Under the pieces are notes generated by a model, which was not told where the DNA came from, did not search any database, and worked only from the letters and a program-made list of their open reading frames with translations. A stretch of 64,000 nt of DNA from Zoogloea oryzae (GTDB lineage: Bacteria > Pseudomonadota > Gammaproteobacteria > Burkholderiales > Rhodocyclaceae), in NCBI RefSeq assembly GCF_030161255.1, contig NZ_BSPX01000003.1, positions 62,001-126,000 on the forward strand, read 5' to 3'. Shown piece after piece: positions 34,764 through 43,124 of this stretch (its first letter is position 1; each line of letters starts with the position of its first letter). Position numbers and translations under genes: made by a program.

Positions 34764-35636
34764 TTAGACTGAGGTTTGAAGTGCGGGGAGGAAGACTTCG
34801 TCCATGCGGCCCCAGGAGAAATCCTGGAGCAGGCGGGCAAGACGGTCTTCGGTGCGTTCCAGATTCACGTAGTGCCGGAAGCGGGTCTTGGCGCTCGCCT
34901 CCTTGACGACGGGCTGCTCCGGATCGATCTCCCACGGATGGAAGTAGAAGATCGCCGGACGGCGGTCTTCCTGATTGACCTTGCGAATGCCCCAGGCCGA
35001 CACCGGATAGGGCAGCAGCCGGAAATAGCCGCCGCCGCCCACCGGCCAGTTGCGGCCGAGACGACGGACGGTGGTGATCGGGATCTCGACCAGCGCCTTG
35101 CCGACGGGATACGGAAAACGCGGCGCATCCGGCACGCCATAGTGGTCGTGCTTGACCGGATAGACGCTGGAACTGTAGGTGTAACCCGCGGCCTCGATCA
35201 CGCCATGGGCCCAGGGGTTGGACAGACCGACCGAGAAACTCGGCGCCCGGTAACCCTTCACCTCGCAATCGGCGATGTCCTCGAGCACGGCCTTGGCGAG
35301 CTGGATGTCGGCCAGGAAGGCCTCCGGCGTCTGTTCGCTGGCACGCTGGTGACCATAGCCGTGGCTCGCGATCTCGTGACCTTCCATGGCGATCAGGCGG
35401 ACCAGCTTGGGGTAGCGCTCGGCAATCCAGCCAAGGGTGAAGAAGGTGCCCTTGGCCTCGTGCTTGTGCATCAGTTCAAGGATGCGATGGACGTTCCGCT
35501 CGACCCGGCACGGCGTGCTGTTCCAGCTTTCCTTCGGAAAATGCGGCGCCAGTGCGGAGACCTGGAAGTAGTCCTCCACGTCGATGGTGAGCGCATTGAC
35601 GATGGAACCGCCCTCGCGGGACATGGGAGTCGTCAT
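34764..35636 (-). CDS. XrtA system polysaccharide deacetylase
   Basis: A 290-residue NodB-type deacetylase followed by a DUF3473-like C-terminal part, the arrangement of TIGR03006. Motif 1 is ALTIDVEDYFQV with the catalytic and metal Asp; motif 2 is HEIASHGYGHQ with the metal His pair; RAPSFSVG is motif 3, and FYFHPWEID has the late His. It removes acetyl groups from N-acetylated sugars of the polymer. There is no signal peptide visible, as is usual in this subfamily. ATG overlaps the stop of the ATPase gene (ATGA). Confidence 0.94.
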   Translation of the reverse strand: MTTPMSREGGSIVNALTIDVEDYFQVSALAPHFPKESWNSTPCRVERNVHRILELMHKHEAKGTFFTLGWIAERYPKLVRLIAMEGHEIASHGYGHQRASEQTPEAFLADIQLAKAVLEDIADCEVKGYRAPSFSVGLSNPWAHGVIEAAGYTYSSSVYPVKHDHYGVPDAPRFPYPVGKALVEIPITTVRRLGRNWPVGGGGYFRLLPYPVSAWGIRKVNQEDRRPAIFYFHPWEIDPEQPVVKEASAKTRFRHYVNLERTEDRLARLLQDFSWGRMDEVFLPALQTSV

Positions 35637-36715
35637 TTCGCCGGCGCTCCACCTTCGGCCCCGGCCTCTTGCTGGGCAGGCGCTGCCTTCAGCAACTGGC
35701 TGAGGGTGTTGAGGGTGGTGGACAGGGTGCGCTCGAGTAGCGCCAGGCGCTCGTCGAAGCGTGTCATGTCGAAGGACGGGCCAGCGTTGGCCAGCAGCCT
35801 GGCAGCTTCGGGGTCAGCCAGCAGGCGCTGCAGATCAAGGGCCACGGAAGCCGGTTGCGCGCCACCGACCGGCACGGGGGCCGCGCCCACGGCGGTCGGA
35901 GTGACCTGCTCTTCACGCATCTCGGAGACGATCTGGTTCACCAGCTCGACGCCCACCCGACGCTGCTCGCCCAGGAAGGCGGCCAGCATGACGCGGTCGC
36001 ACAGGGCGTTGATGCGGCGCGGAATGCCCTGGCTCACGTTGTAGATCTCGCGCATGGCTTCCGCATCGAAGGCCGGATTGCCCTTCCAGCCGACACACGC
36101 CAGGCGGTGCTCCACGTAGGCCTGAGTTTCCTGCAGATCGAGCGGCCCCAGGTGATAAGAGGCGATGACCCGCTGACGCAGCTGGACCATCTCGGGGCTC
36201 TGCATGATGGCCCGGAATTCCGGCTGGCCGACCAGGAAGCTTTGCAGCAGCGCGTGGTCTTCGAGCTGGAAGTTGGAGAGCATCCGCAGCTCCTCGACCG
36301 CCTTCTGGGTGAGGTTCTGGGCTTCGTCGACGATCAGCAATGCACGCTTGCCAGCGGCGGTGGTGCTGACGAGAAAGGCCTCGATGGCCAGCAGCAGGTC
36401 GCTCTTGGAGAGGTGCTTGCTCGGGATGCCGAACGAAGCGGCAACCAGCCGCAGGATGTCGTCGGCGTCGATCTGGGTGCTCACCAGATTGGCGGCAACG
36501 ATCTTCTTGGAATCGAGCTTCTCGAGCAGACTGCGCACCAGCAGGGTCTTACCGGCGCCGACTTCACCCGTGATGACGATGAAGCCCTCGTTCTGGTGCA
36601 GTCCGTATTCGAGGTAGGCCATCGCGCGGCGGTGGCCACGGCTGCCGTAGAAAAAGCTGGGATCCGGGTTGAGCTGGAAGGGCTTGCCCCGCAGACCGAA
36701 ATAGGCTTCGTACAT
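35633..36715 (-). CDS. XrtA/PEP-CTERM system-associated ATPase
   Basis: A 360-residue AAA ATPase of the TIGR03015/ExeA type. It starts MYEAYFGLRGKPFQLNPDPSFFY; Walker A is GEVGAGKTLL (near 46-55), Walker B RALLIVDEAQNLT, and the sensor region is LVGQPEFRAIM, followed by RQRVIASYHLGPL and the winged-helix part GIPRRINALCDRVML. The C-terminal 80 residues are Pro/Ala rich and helical. It probably energises assembly of the export apparatus at the cytoplasmic face. ATG 36715 is chosen from the conserved N-terminus; seven bases after the barrel gene. Confidence 0.93.
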   Translation of the reverse strand: MYEAYFGLRGKPFQLNPDPSFFYGSRGHRRAMAYLEYGLHQNEGFIVITGEVGAGKTLLVRSLLEKLDSKKIVAANLVSTQIDADDILRLVAASFGIPSKHLSKSDLLLAIEAFLVSTTAAGKRALLIVDEAQNLTQKAVEELRMLSNFQLEDHALLQSFLVGQPEFRAIMQSPEMVQLRQRVIASYHLGPLDLQETQAYVEHRLACVGWKGNPAFDAEAMREIYNVSQGIPRRINALCDRVMLAAFLGEQRRVGVELVNQIVSEMREEQVTPTAVGAAPVPVGGAQPASVALDLQRLLADPEAARLLANAGPSFDMTRFDERLALLERTLSTTLNTLSQLLKAAPAQQEAGAEGGAPAK

Positions 36716-36722
36716 GACGTGC

Positions 36723-38276
36723 TCAGAATTGGAAGAGAAGCGACCCGTAAAGGGCGTTCTCGGAGTAGGACGCGATGCCGCCCCCCTGGCTGTTACGCAC
36801 ATTCAGCGCACCAGTGGTACGGGGCGTGAGACGCGTGGAGACACCCGCGGTGATCATCCGGTTACGCGCGTCGCTTGCACCGCCCACGCTCGTGGAGTCG
36901 GTGTGGCTGCGCATCAGCGTATAGGTGCCGGTCGCCGTGGTGATCGGCGTCATCTTGTGCTGGAGCGAGACGGTGGCGCCCGTGGTGCGCAGATTGGACG
37001 TGGTGGTGATGTCTTCGGTCACCGCGAAATCGCGCTCGGTGATCGTCGTCCGGTTCGAGTTGAACGCGATCACCGAGAGGCTGTTGCGTCGACCGATGAA
37101 CGTGACGCCCAGCTGCAGGCGACGATCGAGGTAGAAACCATTGGCGAGGCCCGACTGCAGCCCGATCAGCGCGCTGCTCGCATCCGCGCCGGTGCTGGTC
37201 AGGGTCAGCCTGCGGATACAGGCATCCCGCGTCGCCGCCGGCTCAGAGGCGCAGTAAAGCTTGGCCAGATCCAGCAGGGTCACGGCGCTGGTCATGTTCT
37301 GGCTGGTGGTCGTGATGTCCTTCGAGTAGCTACCCTGAAAGGCCACCTGCGGGCCCCGGTGCTCGGCCGTCAAGTTGAAGCCGGTGCCGAAGAAGCGGTC
37401 CTCGATCGTGCCGGAGATCTTCGTGAGGGGCGTCGGTGTCCAGTCGGTTCCAAGCCCGTAGATCGTCGTCGTTTTATTGTCGACGGTCGAGTAGTTATTG
37501 GTTTCCGTACCGCCGATCAGGCGCAGCGATAGCTGGGGATCCACCGCCCACAACGCGGACGCTCGGAACGTCCGGTGATCCACGTCGCGGTTGTTGGTGC
37601 GCGAGGTGTGGCTGTCGTTGAGACTCATTGACCAGCCCAGATTGCCGAACGCCCGCGGGTCAGTCCCGCTGACCGACCAGACGTTGGTCTGAAGCCGATT
37701 CAGGACGGTCGTGCTGGAATCGGACTGATTGGCCGTAAAACGGGCCTCGACGGTACCCGTGTTGGCAAAACGCCCCTTGATGTTGGGGCTCATCGAAATG
37801 GTCCGGACTTCAGACCAGTTGCTGGCGCCGGTCACGGTATCGCCGCCGATCGGCCGGAAGGCGTAGGTGGGCTGGCGACTCACCGATGCCATCAGATCGA
37901 GGAAGCCGTGGTTGTCCCACCAGGTGAGCTTGCCGTTACCGTTGAGCAGCAGCTGGTTGCTGTCGTGCTGCGAGCCGTTGCCGTAGAAGGACGAATTGAC
38001 GCCGACGTCCATCGCACCCTTCACGCGATAACCCGTTGCCTCGAAGCGGAGCATCGGGCGGATCTGGGTGATCCAGTCGCTCTCGGCCGCAGACGACCGG
38101 GACAGACGGGCATTGTCGGTGAGCGTCTCGGTGACCATCACCGAAGGGACCACCGCGAACTCACGCACCTGCTGCTGGGCGATGGCGGGCGATGCGACGG
38201 CACCGAGGGCTGCGCACAGGAGCGCCAGCCGGCGCACGGAGGTCGCCGGCATTGCGCGGGAAGCGGGAGTCGTCAC
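36723..38276 (-). CDS. Outer-membrane barrel, PEP-CTERM system-associated (TIGR03016-like)
   Basis: A 517-residue outer-membrane protein. A signal peptide (RRLALLCAALGAVASPAIAQQ) is cut after AIA. The rest is a series of amphipathic strands with alternating aromatic residues, and the last residue is Phe in GSLLFQF, as needed for BAM recognition. Two Cys (KLYCASE and RDACIRR) can form a loop disulfide. It is likely a porin-like part of the polysaccharide secretion system. The start is GTG 38276, sharing GTGA with the autokinase stop; GAAGGAG lies nine bases upstream and supports it over ATG 38252. Confidence 0.88.
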   Translation of the reverse strand: MTTPASRAMPATSVRRLALLCAALGAVASPAIAQQQVREFAVVPSVMVTETLTDNARLSRSSAAESDWITQIRPMLRFEATGYRVKGAMDVGVNSSFYGNGSQHDSNQLLLNGNGKLTWWDNHGFLDLMASVSRQPTYAFRPIGGDTVTGASNWSEVRTISMSPNIKGRFANTGTVEARFTANQSDSSTTVLNRLQTNVWSVSGTDPRAFGNLGWSMSLNDSHTSRTNNRDVDHRTFRASALWAVDPQLSLRLIGGTETNNYSTVDNKTTTIYGLGTDWTPTPLTKISGTIEDRFFGTGFNLTAEHRGPQVAFQGSYSKDITTTSQNMTSAVTLLDLAKLYCASEPAATRDACIRRLTLTSTGADASSALIGLQSGLANGFYLDRRLQLGVTFIGRRNSLSVIAFNSNRTTITERDFAVTEDITTTSNLRTTGATVSLQHKMTPITTATGTYTLMRSHTDSTSVGGASDARNRMITAGVSTRLTPRTTGALNVRNSQGGGIASYSENALYGSLLFQF

Positions 38277-39298
38277 GCGTTCTCCTTCGGAGCATGACCA
38301 TAGCCGTAACCATAGCCGTAACCATAGCCGTAGCCGTAGGAGCCGGCACCGGACTGCAGCGCCTTGTTCAGCAGCATCAGCTTGACCGGGCAGCTCTCGA
38401 TGGTCGACAGCGCCTGCTTGACCGCGGCCTGGGTGGTCTTGTTGGATTCGACCACCATCACGATCTGGCCCATGTGGGTGGCCAGCACGCGGGATTCGGT
38501 GGTGACCAGCAGCGGGGGCGAATCGAACACGATGATCCGGTCGGAGTAACGCTCGGCCAGCTCTTCGAGGAGGTTGTTCATCACGTCGCTGGCGAGCAGT
38601 TCGGTGGCACGCGGGTGCGGGGTGCCGGCCGGCAGCAGGTTCAGCTTCTCGATGTTGGTCTTGAGCATGACGTCGCTCAGCTGGGTGCCCGGGTTGGTGA
38701 GCACGTCCATCAGGCCCTTCTTGGGGGGCAGGCCGAGGATGTTCAGCACCGAAGGACGGGACACGTCGGCGTCGATCAACAGCACCGTGTGATCCAGTTC
38801 CATCGCCATGCTGATGGCCAGGTTGATGGAGCTGAAGCTCTTGCCCTCGCCGGGCAGCGAGCTGGTGATCATGATGAGGTTGGCGTTGTCGATCGCCGAG
38901 GCGCCCTTGCCCTGCACGTTGCGCAGCAGCGGACGCTTGATGATCCGGAACTCGTCGCCGATCAGCGAACGGGGCGCGTTCGGGGTGACAATCCCGATGG
39001 ACTGCAGGCGCTCCAGGTCGATCTCGATGTACTTCGAGGTGCTACCTGCGGCGGCCGACTTCGCCTCGGCGCTGGCTTGCACGGCGGGCGCCGGCGGCGC
39101 GGCAACCTCGGGCACGGGCTCGGCGATCACCGGCTCGACGCGGCTCGGCTGATCGGCGAAGGCCGAAGCAACGGGAGCGACGGCAACCCGCGCGGCCTGA
39201 CCGTCATCCACCGGAGCCGGGCTTTCGTTGTCGACCGGAGCGGAGGTAGCCCTCTGCAGCTGCTCAAGTCGCTCGACTGCTTTTTCAATAATGCTCAT
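38273..39298 (-). CDS. XrtA-associated tyrosine autokinase (BY-kinase)
   Basis: A 341-residue cytoplasmic BY-kinase separated from its membrane partner, the chain-length protein encoded just upstream. A Pro/Ala-rich linker spans about 20-85. Walker A is SLPGEGKSFSS, Walker A-prime VLLIDADVSRPS, Walker B RIIVFDSPPLL. The C-terminus is a tail of seven Tyr-Gly pairs (SYGYG...YGHAPKENA), the site of autophosphorylation in this family. Phosphorylation cycles control polymer length and export. The Tyr-Gly tail is coded by a 12-base tandem repeat. GAGAGG lies before ATG 39298. Confidence 0.94.
   Translation of the reverse strand: MSIIEKAVERLEQLQRATSAPVDNESPAPVDDGQAARVAVAPVASAFADQPSRVEPVIAEPVPEVAAPPAPAVQASAEAKSAAAGSTSKYIEIDLERLQSIGIVTPNAPRSLIGDEFRIIKRPLLRNVQGKGASAIDNANLIMITSSLPGEGKSFSSINLAISMAMELDHTVLLIDADVSRPSVLNILGLPPKKGLMDVLTNPGTQLSDVMLKTNIEKLNLLPAGTPHPRATELLASDVMNNLLEELAERYSDRIIVFDSPPLLVTTESRVLATHMGQIVMVVESNKTTQAAVKQALSTIESCPVKLMLLNKALQSGAGSYGYGYGYGYGYGYGHAPKENA
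38298..38340 (-). repeat. 12-base tandem repeat coding the Tyr-Gly tail
   Basis: The unit CCATAGCCGTAA occurs at 38298-38309 and 38310-38321, then CCATAGCCGTAG (38322-38333) and a half unit follow. On the coding strand it reads TAC/TAT and GGT/GGC codons. Alternating synonymous codons make the DNA unit 12 bases, although the peptide unit is two residues. Loss or gain of a unit keeps the frame and changes the number of tyrosines by two. Confidence 0.85.
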
Positions 39299-39307
39299 GT
39301 TCGCCTC

Positions 39308-40888
39308 TCAACCCATCCGCGCCAGCAGCAGCCAGACGGTCATTGCGCCAAACAAACCTACAAGGGCGCCTACGCCACCGAGGAAGAAGACCTTGCTCCG
39401 CCGCTGGTTGCGCATGCGGTCGGTGTCGCCAATCATGCTCACCGCGCCCAGCACGGCCAGCCCGGTCACCTCGCGCAGCACCTGGGTGTCGGAGAACACC
39501 GGCCGGATCTGGCTGATCAGGAAGGACACGATCCCGCCGATCAGCAGCGCCGCAAGGCCCGCCGCCGGCATCAGCAGCAGGCGGTTGGGCGCGGACGGCT
39601 TGCTCGGCACCGTGGGCGGATCGATCAGGCGGAAGTCGGCCACACCGGAAGTTGCGCCCATCTCGACCGCCATGGTGGCGGACTCGCGACGGGCCACGAG
39701 GGCGTCGTAGTTCTTCTTGTTGATGTCGTAGTCGCGGTTGAGCTGGGTGAATTCGGTCTCGAGCTGCGGCAGGGTACGCGACGCTGCACCCAGGGCCTGG
39801 AGGCGCGAGTCGTACTCGGCCACGCGGGCCCGCAGGGATGCGACGTTCGCCTCGGCTTCGGCCAGGGACAGACGCATCTGCTGGAACACCGGATTCACGT
39901 TGCTCGACGAACCCACCGAGGCGCCAGCACCCGACGCAGCCGAAGCGGCCGCCTTGCGACGGGCCTGGAGTTCGGCGGACTTCTGGGCTTCGAGCTCCTC
40001 GATCACCTTGCGGGCGCCCACGACGTCCGGGTGCTTGTCGGTGTACTTGAGCAGCAGGCCGTCGAGGGACTTCTTCATCGACTCGATCCGGTCGTCAAGC
40101 TCGGGCACCGGCATCGACGCCAGCGAGGCGCTGGACATCTTTTCGGGCAGCGCGACGGACTCTTCGCCGGAGAGCTGGCGCTTGAGGGCATCGCGGGAGT
40201 TTTCGGCTTCACGCAGGGCGAGCTTGGCCTGGTTGAGCTGCTCGCTCACCTCGCTCATCTTGCGGAAGTAGTCCTGGCCACCGGCACCGAGGGTGCCCAT
40301 GTTGCGGACCTTGTATTCCTTGAGGCGGTTCTCGGCCTCGATCAGCTTCTGCTCGTAGGCCTTGATCTGCTCTTCGATGAAGCGCCGGGCGGTATCGGAA
40401 TCCTTGCGCTTGTCGCCCAGGCCCGACTCCACGAAGATCGACACCATCGACTGCACGACGCGCTTGGCGCGTTCCGGGTCGGTATCGGTGTAGGCCAGGG
40501 TGTAGAGGTTGTCGCGGCCCGCTTCGCGGATCTGCAGCGCCTTGGTGACGTTGATCACCAGCGTCTCGCGGTCTTCCTTGGTCTTGGCTGCCAGATCAAG
40601 GTCGGCCATGCGGATCAGCTTCTCGACGTTGGGACGGCTGATCAGCGTGCGGCTGAGGATGCCGATCTGCTGATCCACGTTGGGCTGGACGGCCAGCCCG
40701 GACATCAGCGGCTTCAGGATCGACTGGGTATCCACATAGACACGGGCAGACGATTCGTAGCGGTCAGGCAGCAGATAGACAATCGCGGCGATGATCGGAC
40801 CGACAATCCACGCGGCCGCCAAGCCCCACCAGCGATAGAGCCACATGCCGCGGAGGGTCACCGACAACTGTCTTAGTATGTCTTCCAT
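39308..40888 (-). CDS. XrtA system polysaccharide chain-length determinant (Wzz-like)
   Basis: A 526-residue inner-membrane protein. An N-terminal helix (near 22-40, WIVGPIIAAIVYLLP) and a C-terminal helix pair flank a long periplasmic coiled coil rich in Ala, Glu and Arg (about 170-330). Wzz motifs include YESSARVYVDTQSILKPLMSGLAVQPN and DTDPERAKRVVQSMVSIFVE, and the last Pro-rich motif is DPPTVPSKPSAPNRLLL. It sets polymer length with the autokinase encoded nine bases downstream. No clear Shine-Dalgarno site is seen upstream of ATG 40888. Confidence 0.94.
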   Translation of the reverse strand: MEDILRQLSVTLRGMWLYRWWGLAAAWIVGPIIAAIVYLLPDRYESSARVYVDTQSILKPLMSGLAVQPNVDQQIGILSRTLISRPNVEKLIRMADLDLAAKTKEDRETLVINVTKALQIREAGRDNLYTLAYTDTDPERAKRVVQSMVSIFVESGLGDKRKDSDTARRFIEEQIKAYEQKLIEAENRLKEYKVRNMGTLGAGGQDYFRKMSEVSEQLNQAKLALREAENSRDALKRQLSGEESVALPEKMSSASLASMPVPELDDRIESMKKSLDGLLLKYTDKHPDVVGARKVIEELEAQKSAELQARRKAAASAASGAGASVGSSSNVNPVFQQMRLSLAEAEANVASLRARVAEYDSRLQALGAASRTLPQLETEFTQLNRDYDINKKNYDALVARRESATMAVEMGATSGVADFRLIDPPTVPSKPSAPNRLLLMPAAGLAALLIGGIVSFLISQIRPVFSDTQVLREVTGLAVLGAVSMIGDTDRMRNQRRSKVFFLGGVGALVGLFGAMTVWLLLARMG

Positions 40889-40907
40889 TGGGAGATTCCG
40901 AATGCAT

Positions 40908-40929
40908 CCCCCCGGGACATCCCGGGGGG
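40908..40929. promoter_or_regulatory. GC-rich hairpin between export lipoprotein and chain-length genes
   Basis: A perfect 9-bp stem, CCCCCCGGG with CCCGGGGGG, around ACAT. No T-run follows in the minus direction, so it is not an ordinary terminator; it could protect the upstream message or lower downstream expression. Confidence 0.45.
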
Positions 40930-40945
40930 CAAATCAAGAGTGGGG

Positions 40946-41551
40946 TCAGAACCAGCTCTGGGGAATGATGAGGACGTCGCCCGGCTTCATTTCGATGTTG
41001 GCCGAAACATCGCCACGCTTGACGAGATCCTTCAGGCGGACGGAGTACTGCTTGTTGCCTTCCGAGGTCCGCAGCAGGGTGGCACGGTTGCCATCGGCGT
41101 AGTCGGTCAGACCATTGACCGAAATCATGACGTCCAGCAGGGACATCTTCTGACGGAACGGCAGGGTCTGGGGCTTGGCCGCCTCACCCACCACCCGCAC
41201 CTGCTGGGAATAAGGACCGACGAAGGTGGTCACGATGACGGTCACGACCGGATCGCGGATGTACTTGCCGAGCGCCTGCTCGATCTCGCGGGCAAGCGTG
41301 CTGGCATCACGGCCGGAAGCCGGCAGATCCTCAACCAGGGGCGTGGTGATCTTGCCGTCCGGACGCACCGGAACCGTCATCGACAGCTCGGGGTTGCGCC
41401 AGACAACGATATTCACGTTATCGCCCGGCCCGATCTGATAGGCATAATCGGCGGCCTCTGCGGTCACCGGCGCCGGCGGATAAGTGGTGGCGCACCCTGC
41501 CAGACCGGCTACGGCGCACGCCAGCAAGCCGTTCTTAAAATAGCGTTTCAT
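40946..41551 (-). CDS. XrtA/PEP-CTERM system polysaccharide export lipoprotein (Wza-like)
   Basis: A 201-residue outer-membrane lipoprotein with lipobox LAGC and lipidated Cys20. Poly_export domain YQIGPGDNVNIVVWRNPELSMTVPVRPDGKITTPLVEDL, then SLBB-type strands (VVGEAAKPQTLPFRQKMSLLDVMI), ending in KPGDVLIIPQSWF. This is the short form without the C-terminal outer-membrane helix of Wza, so the export pore probably needs another partner such as the barrel encoded downstream. It is the first gene of the locus; GGGGAAG lies before ATG 41551. Confidence 0.93.
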   Translation of the reverse strand: MKRYFKNGLLACAVAGLAGCATTYPPAPVTAEAADYAYQIGPGDNVNIVVWRNPELSMTVPVRPDGKITTPLVEDLPASGRDASTLAREIEQALGKYIRDPVVTVIVTTFVGPYSQQVRVVGEAAKPQTLPFRQKMSLLDVMISVNGLTDYADGNRATLLRTSEGNKQYSVRLKDLVKRGDVSANIEMKPGDVLIIPQSWF

Positions 41552-41751
41552 AAGGTACTTCCCCTGGATACGGCCAAAGTTCAGCCTTTGAATGATAACG
41601 GGCGGATATTACGGCAGCGCGTGATTCCGTCCGGAGAAAAACGTCACGACGCCCCAAAAAGGGGAAACATGACTGCGCCATCAAGATGGCTGAATATTTC
41701 TGCGGGAATCCGCCCGGCGCGGATGATACCTACTCCGGGCAGTATTTTCTG
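41552..41751. other. Region upstream of the exopolysaccharide operon
   Basis: This 200-base stretch should hold the main promoter of the locus. It contains a CCCC-AAAAA-GGGG hairpin near 41653-41665 and a 13-base palindrome TTTCTGTCAGAAA (41746-41758) that crosses the stop of the DUF1302 gene. TATCAT and TAATAT boxes are present, but I find no matching -35 element and no sigma-54 TGGCAC-N5-TTGC site. Confidence 0.35.
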
Positions 41752-43059
41752 TCAGAAAGACCACCGGGCCTCGGTGTAGACCCGGTCGCGATCCGCGTAA
41801 CGGCCGAAGATGCCGTTGGCGGCGCCACCAAAGGCGTCAACCCCGAAAACCACGCGCGTGCTCTTGTTTGCAGACCAGATCAGCTTGGGGCGGAACATGT
41901 AGTCGTTGCGGTTGAGCATTGATACGTAAAGCGCTTCGGCCTGCCAGTTCTTGGCGAGCCGGGTGCCCACCAGGACGCTGGCACCGCCTTCGGTCCGCTC
42001 AAAGCCCGTGCGGGCATCGTAATCGAGCATGCGGCGGGCGAAGTATTGTAGATTCACCCGCCCGTCGTTGAAGGCGGGAATATCCACCCCGACCACGTAA
42101 TCAATTGTGTCCTGATCAACCAGCCCGTTGGGCGCGTCCAGCGGATTCTGGGTATTGAACTTGCGGCCGCGGGAGTGCACCGTCTCGCCCTTCAGCACGA
42201 AGTCGCCGAAGTCCTTGGTCACGGTGGCGCCGACCTGGCTGATGCGCTCATGGCGCGGCTGGAATTCGGCCTGCCCGCCCGAGAGCCCGGTGAAGTAGAA
42301 AGTCTGGGCCACATCCATGCTGCGGTAGTAGAAGCCGGAGACGTCCCAGCCACCGACCATCCGCGACAGCCGGGCGCCCCAGTTTGTGTTGCCGAGAGAG
42401 TTGTCGGGCTTGGCTTCACCCAGTACTTTCGCGTCGCGGCGCAGCGGATAGAACTCGGCCCCCGGCTTGCCGATGTTGTCGTAGCTCGGCACTGGAATCC
42501 AGATCAGTTCGGCGTGGGTTTCACCAAAGTAGTATTCGGCCCGGGTCGCCCACTGGGGAATCCGCAGCTGCTCGAAATCCGGCAGGAAGAAGGTGCGCAG
42601 ATCCCGCGCGGAGACCACGTCGGCAAAGAACAGCCCGACCATCTCACCCCAAACGATGTGCTGGCGACCGAAGCGGAAATCCACGTCGCCGAGCGAGAAG
42701 TCGGCGTAGGTTTCACGCAGATGGAACTGATACTGCTGGTCGCGCCGCACGGCGTCCGGATAGAAACCGGAATCGATGGCGAACACCGCGTCGGCATCGG
42801 CCCGGCCGGAGATCTTCCACTTGACGCTGTCGCCGCCGGTGGCCGAAACCTCGGCACGGGAGCGCGCCATCGACCAGTGATCCTGGCCGCCGTAGGTACG
42901 CGCCAGATCGAACTGGAGGTAGCCGGCCGTCTTGACGCCGCCCTCGCCCGCCACGTCATCAAGCCCTAGGTCGTCGTCGGCCGCCGCAGTTGCACCGCAG
43001 CAGAGCATCATCGATAACGCGACCGCACTGCGGCGAAGCTTTGGTTTCAAGCTGTCCAT
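41752..43059 (-). CDS. DUF1302-like outer-membrane barrel protein
   Basis: A 435-residue outer-membrane protein. Signal peptide RRSAVALSMMLCCGATAAA is cut near AAA-DD. The mature part is a chain of beta strands and ends in YTEARWSF with terminal Phe. The central block DVDFRFGRQHIVWGEMVGLFFADVVSARDLRTFFLPDFEQLRIPQWATRAEYYFGE is typical of DUF1302 proteins, although 435 residues is at the short end. It may be a channel for a lipid or polymer. It is preceded by a divergent set with an ABC ATPase and followed by the exopolysaccharide operon, all on the same strand. Confidence 0.8.
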   Translation of the reverse strand: MDSLKPKLRRSAVALSMMLCCGATAAADDDLGLDDVAGEGGVKTAGYLQFDLARTYGGQDHWSMARSRAEVSATGGDSVKWKISGRADADAVFAIDSGFYPDAVRRDQQYQFHLRETYADFSLGDVDFRFGRQHIVWGEMVGLFFADVVSARDLRTFFLPDFEQLRIPQWATRAEYYFGETHAELIWIPVPSYDNIGKPGAEFYPLRRDAKVLGEAKPDNSLGNTNWGARLSRMVGGWDVSGFYYRSMDVAQTFYFTGLSGGQAEFQPRHERISQVGATVTKDFGDFVLKGETVHSRGRKFNTQNPLDAPNGLVDQDTIDYVVGVDIPAFNDGRVNLQYFARRMLDYDARTGFERTEGGASVLVGTRLAKNWQAEALYVSMLNRNDYMFRPKLIWSANKSTRVVFGVDAFGGAANGIFGRYADRDRVYTEARWSF

Positions 43060-43089
43060 TTCCTACTTTCCCCTCGTAAAACGTGAATG

Positions 43090-43118
43090 GCCGGACGTGC
43101 GCCAGATGCCCGTCCGGC
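43090..43118 (-). terminator. Hairpin between ABC ATPase and DUF1302 genes
   Basis: An 8-bp stem, GCCGGACG with CGTCCGGC, around a 13-base loop. In the minus direction a T-run (GTTTTACG) follows about ten bases later. It could be a weak terminator or attenuator after the ATPase gene. Confidence 0.45.
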
Positions 43119-43124
43119 GGCGCA

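Noticed and set aside
38298..38340. CRISPR-like direct repeats
   Set aside because: The 12-base units are contiguous with no spacers and code for the Tyr-Gly tail in frame.
41552..41751. Sigma-54 promoter for the exopolysaccharide operon
   Set aside because: I looked for TGGCAC-N5-TTGC on the minus strand and found no acceptable match.
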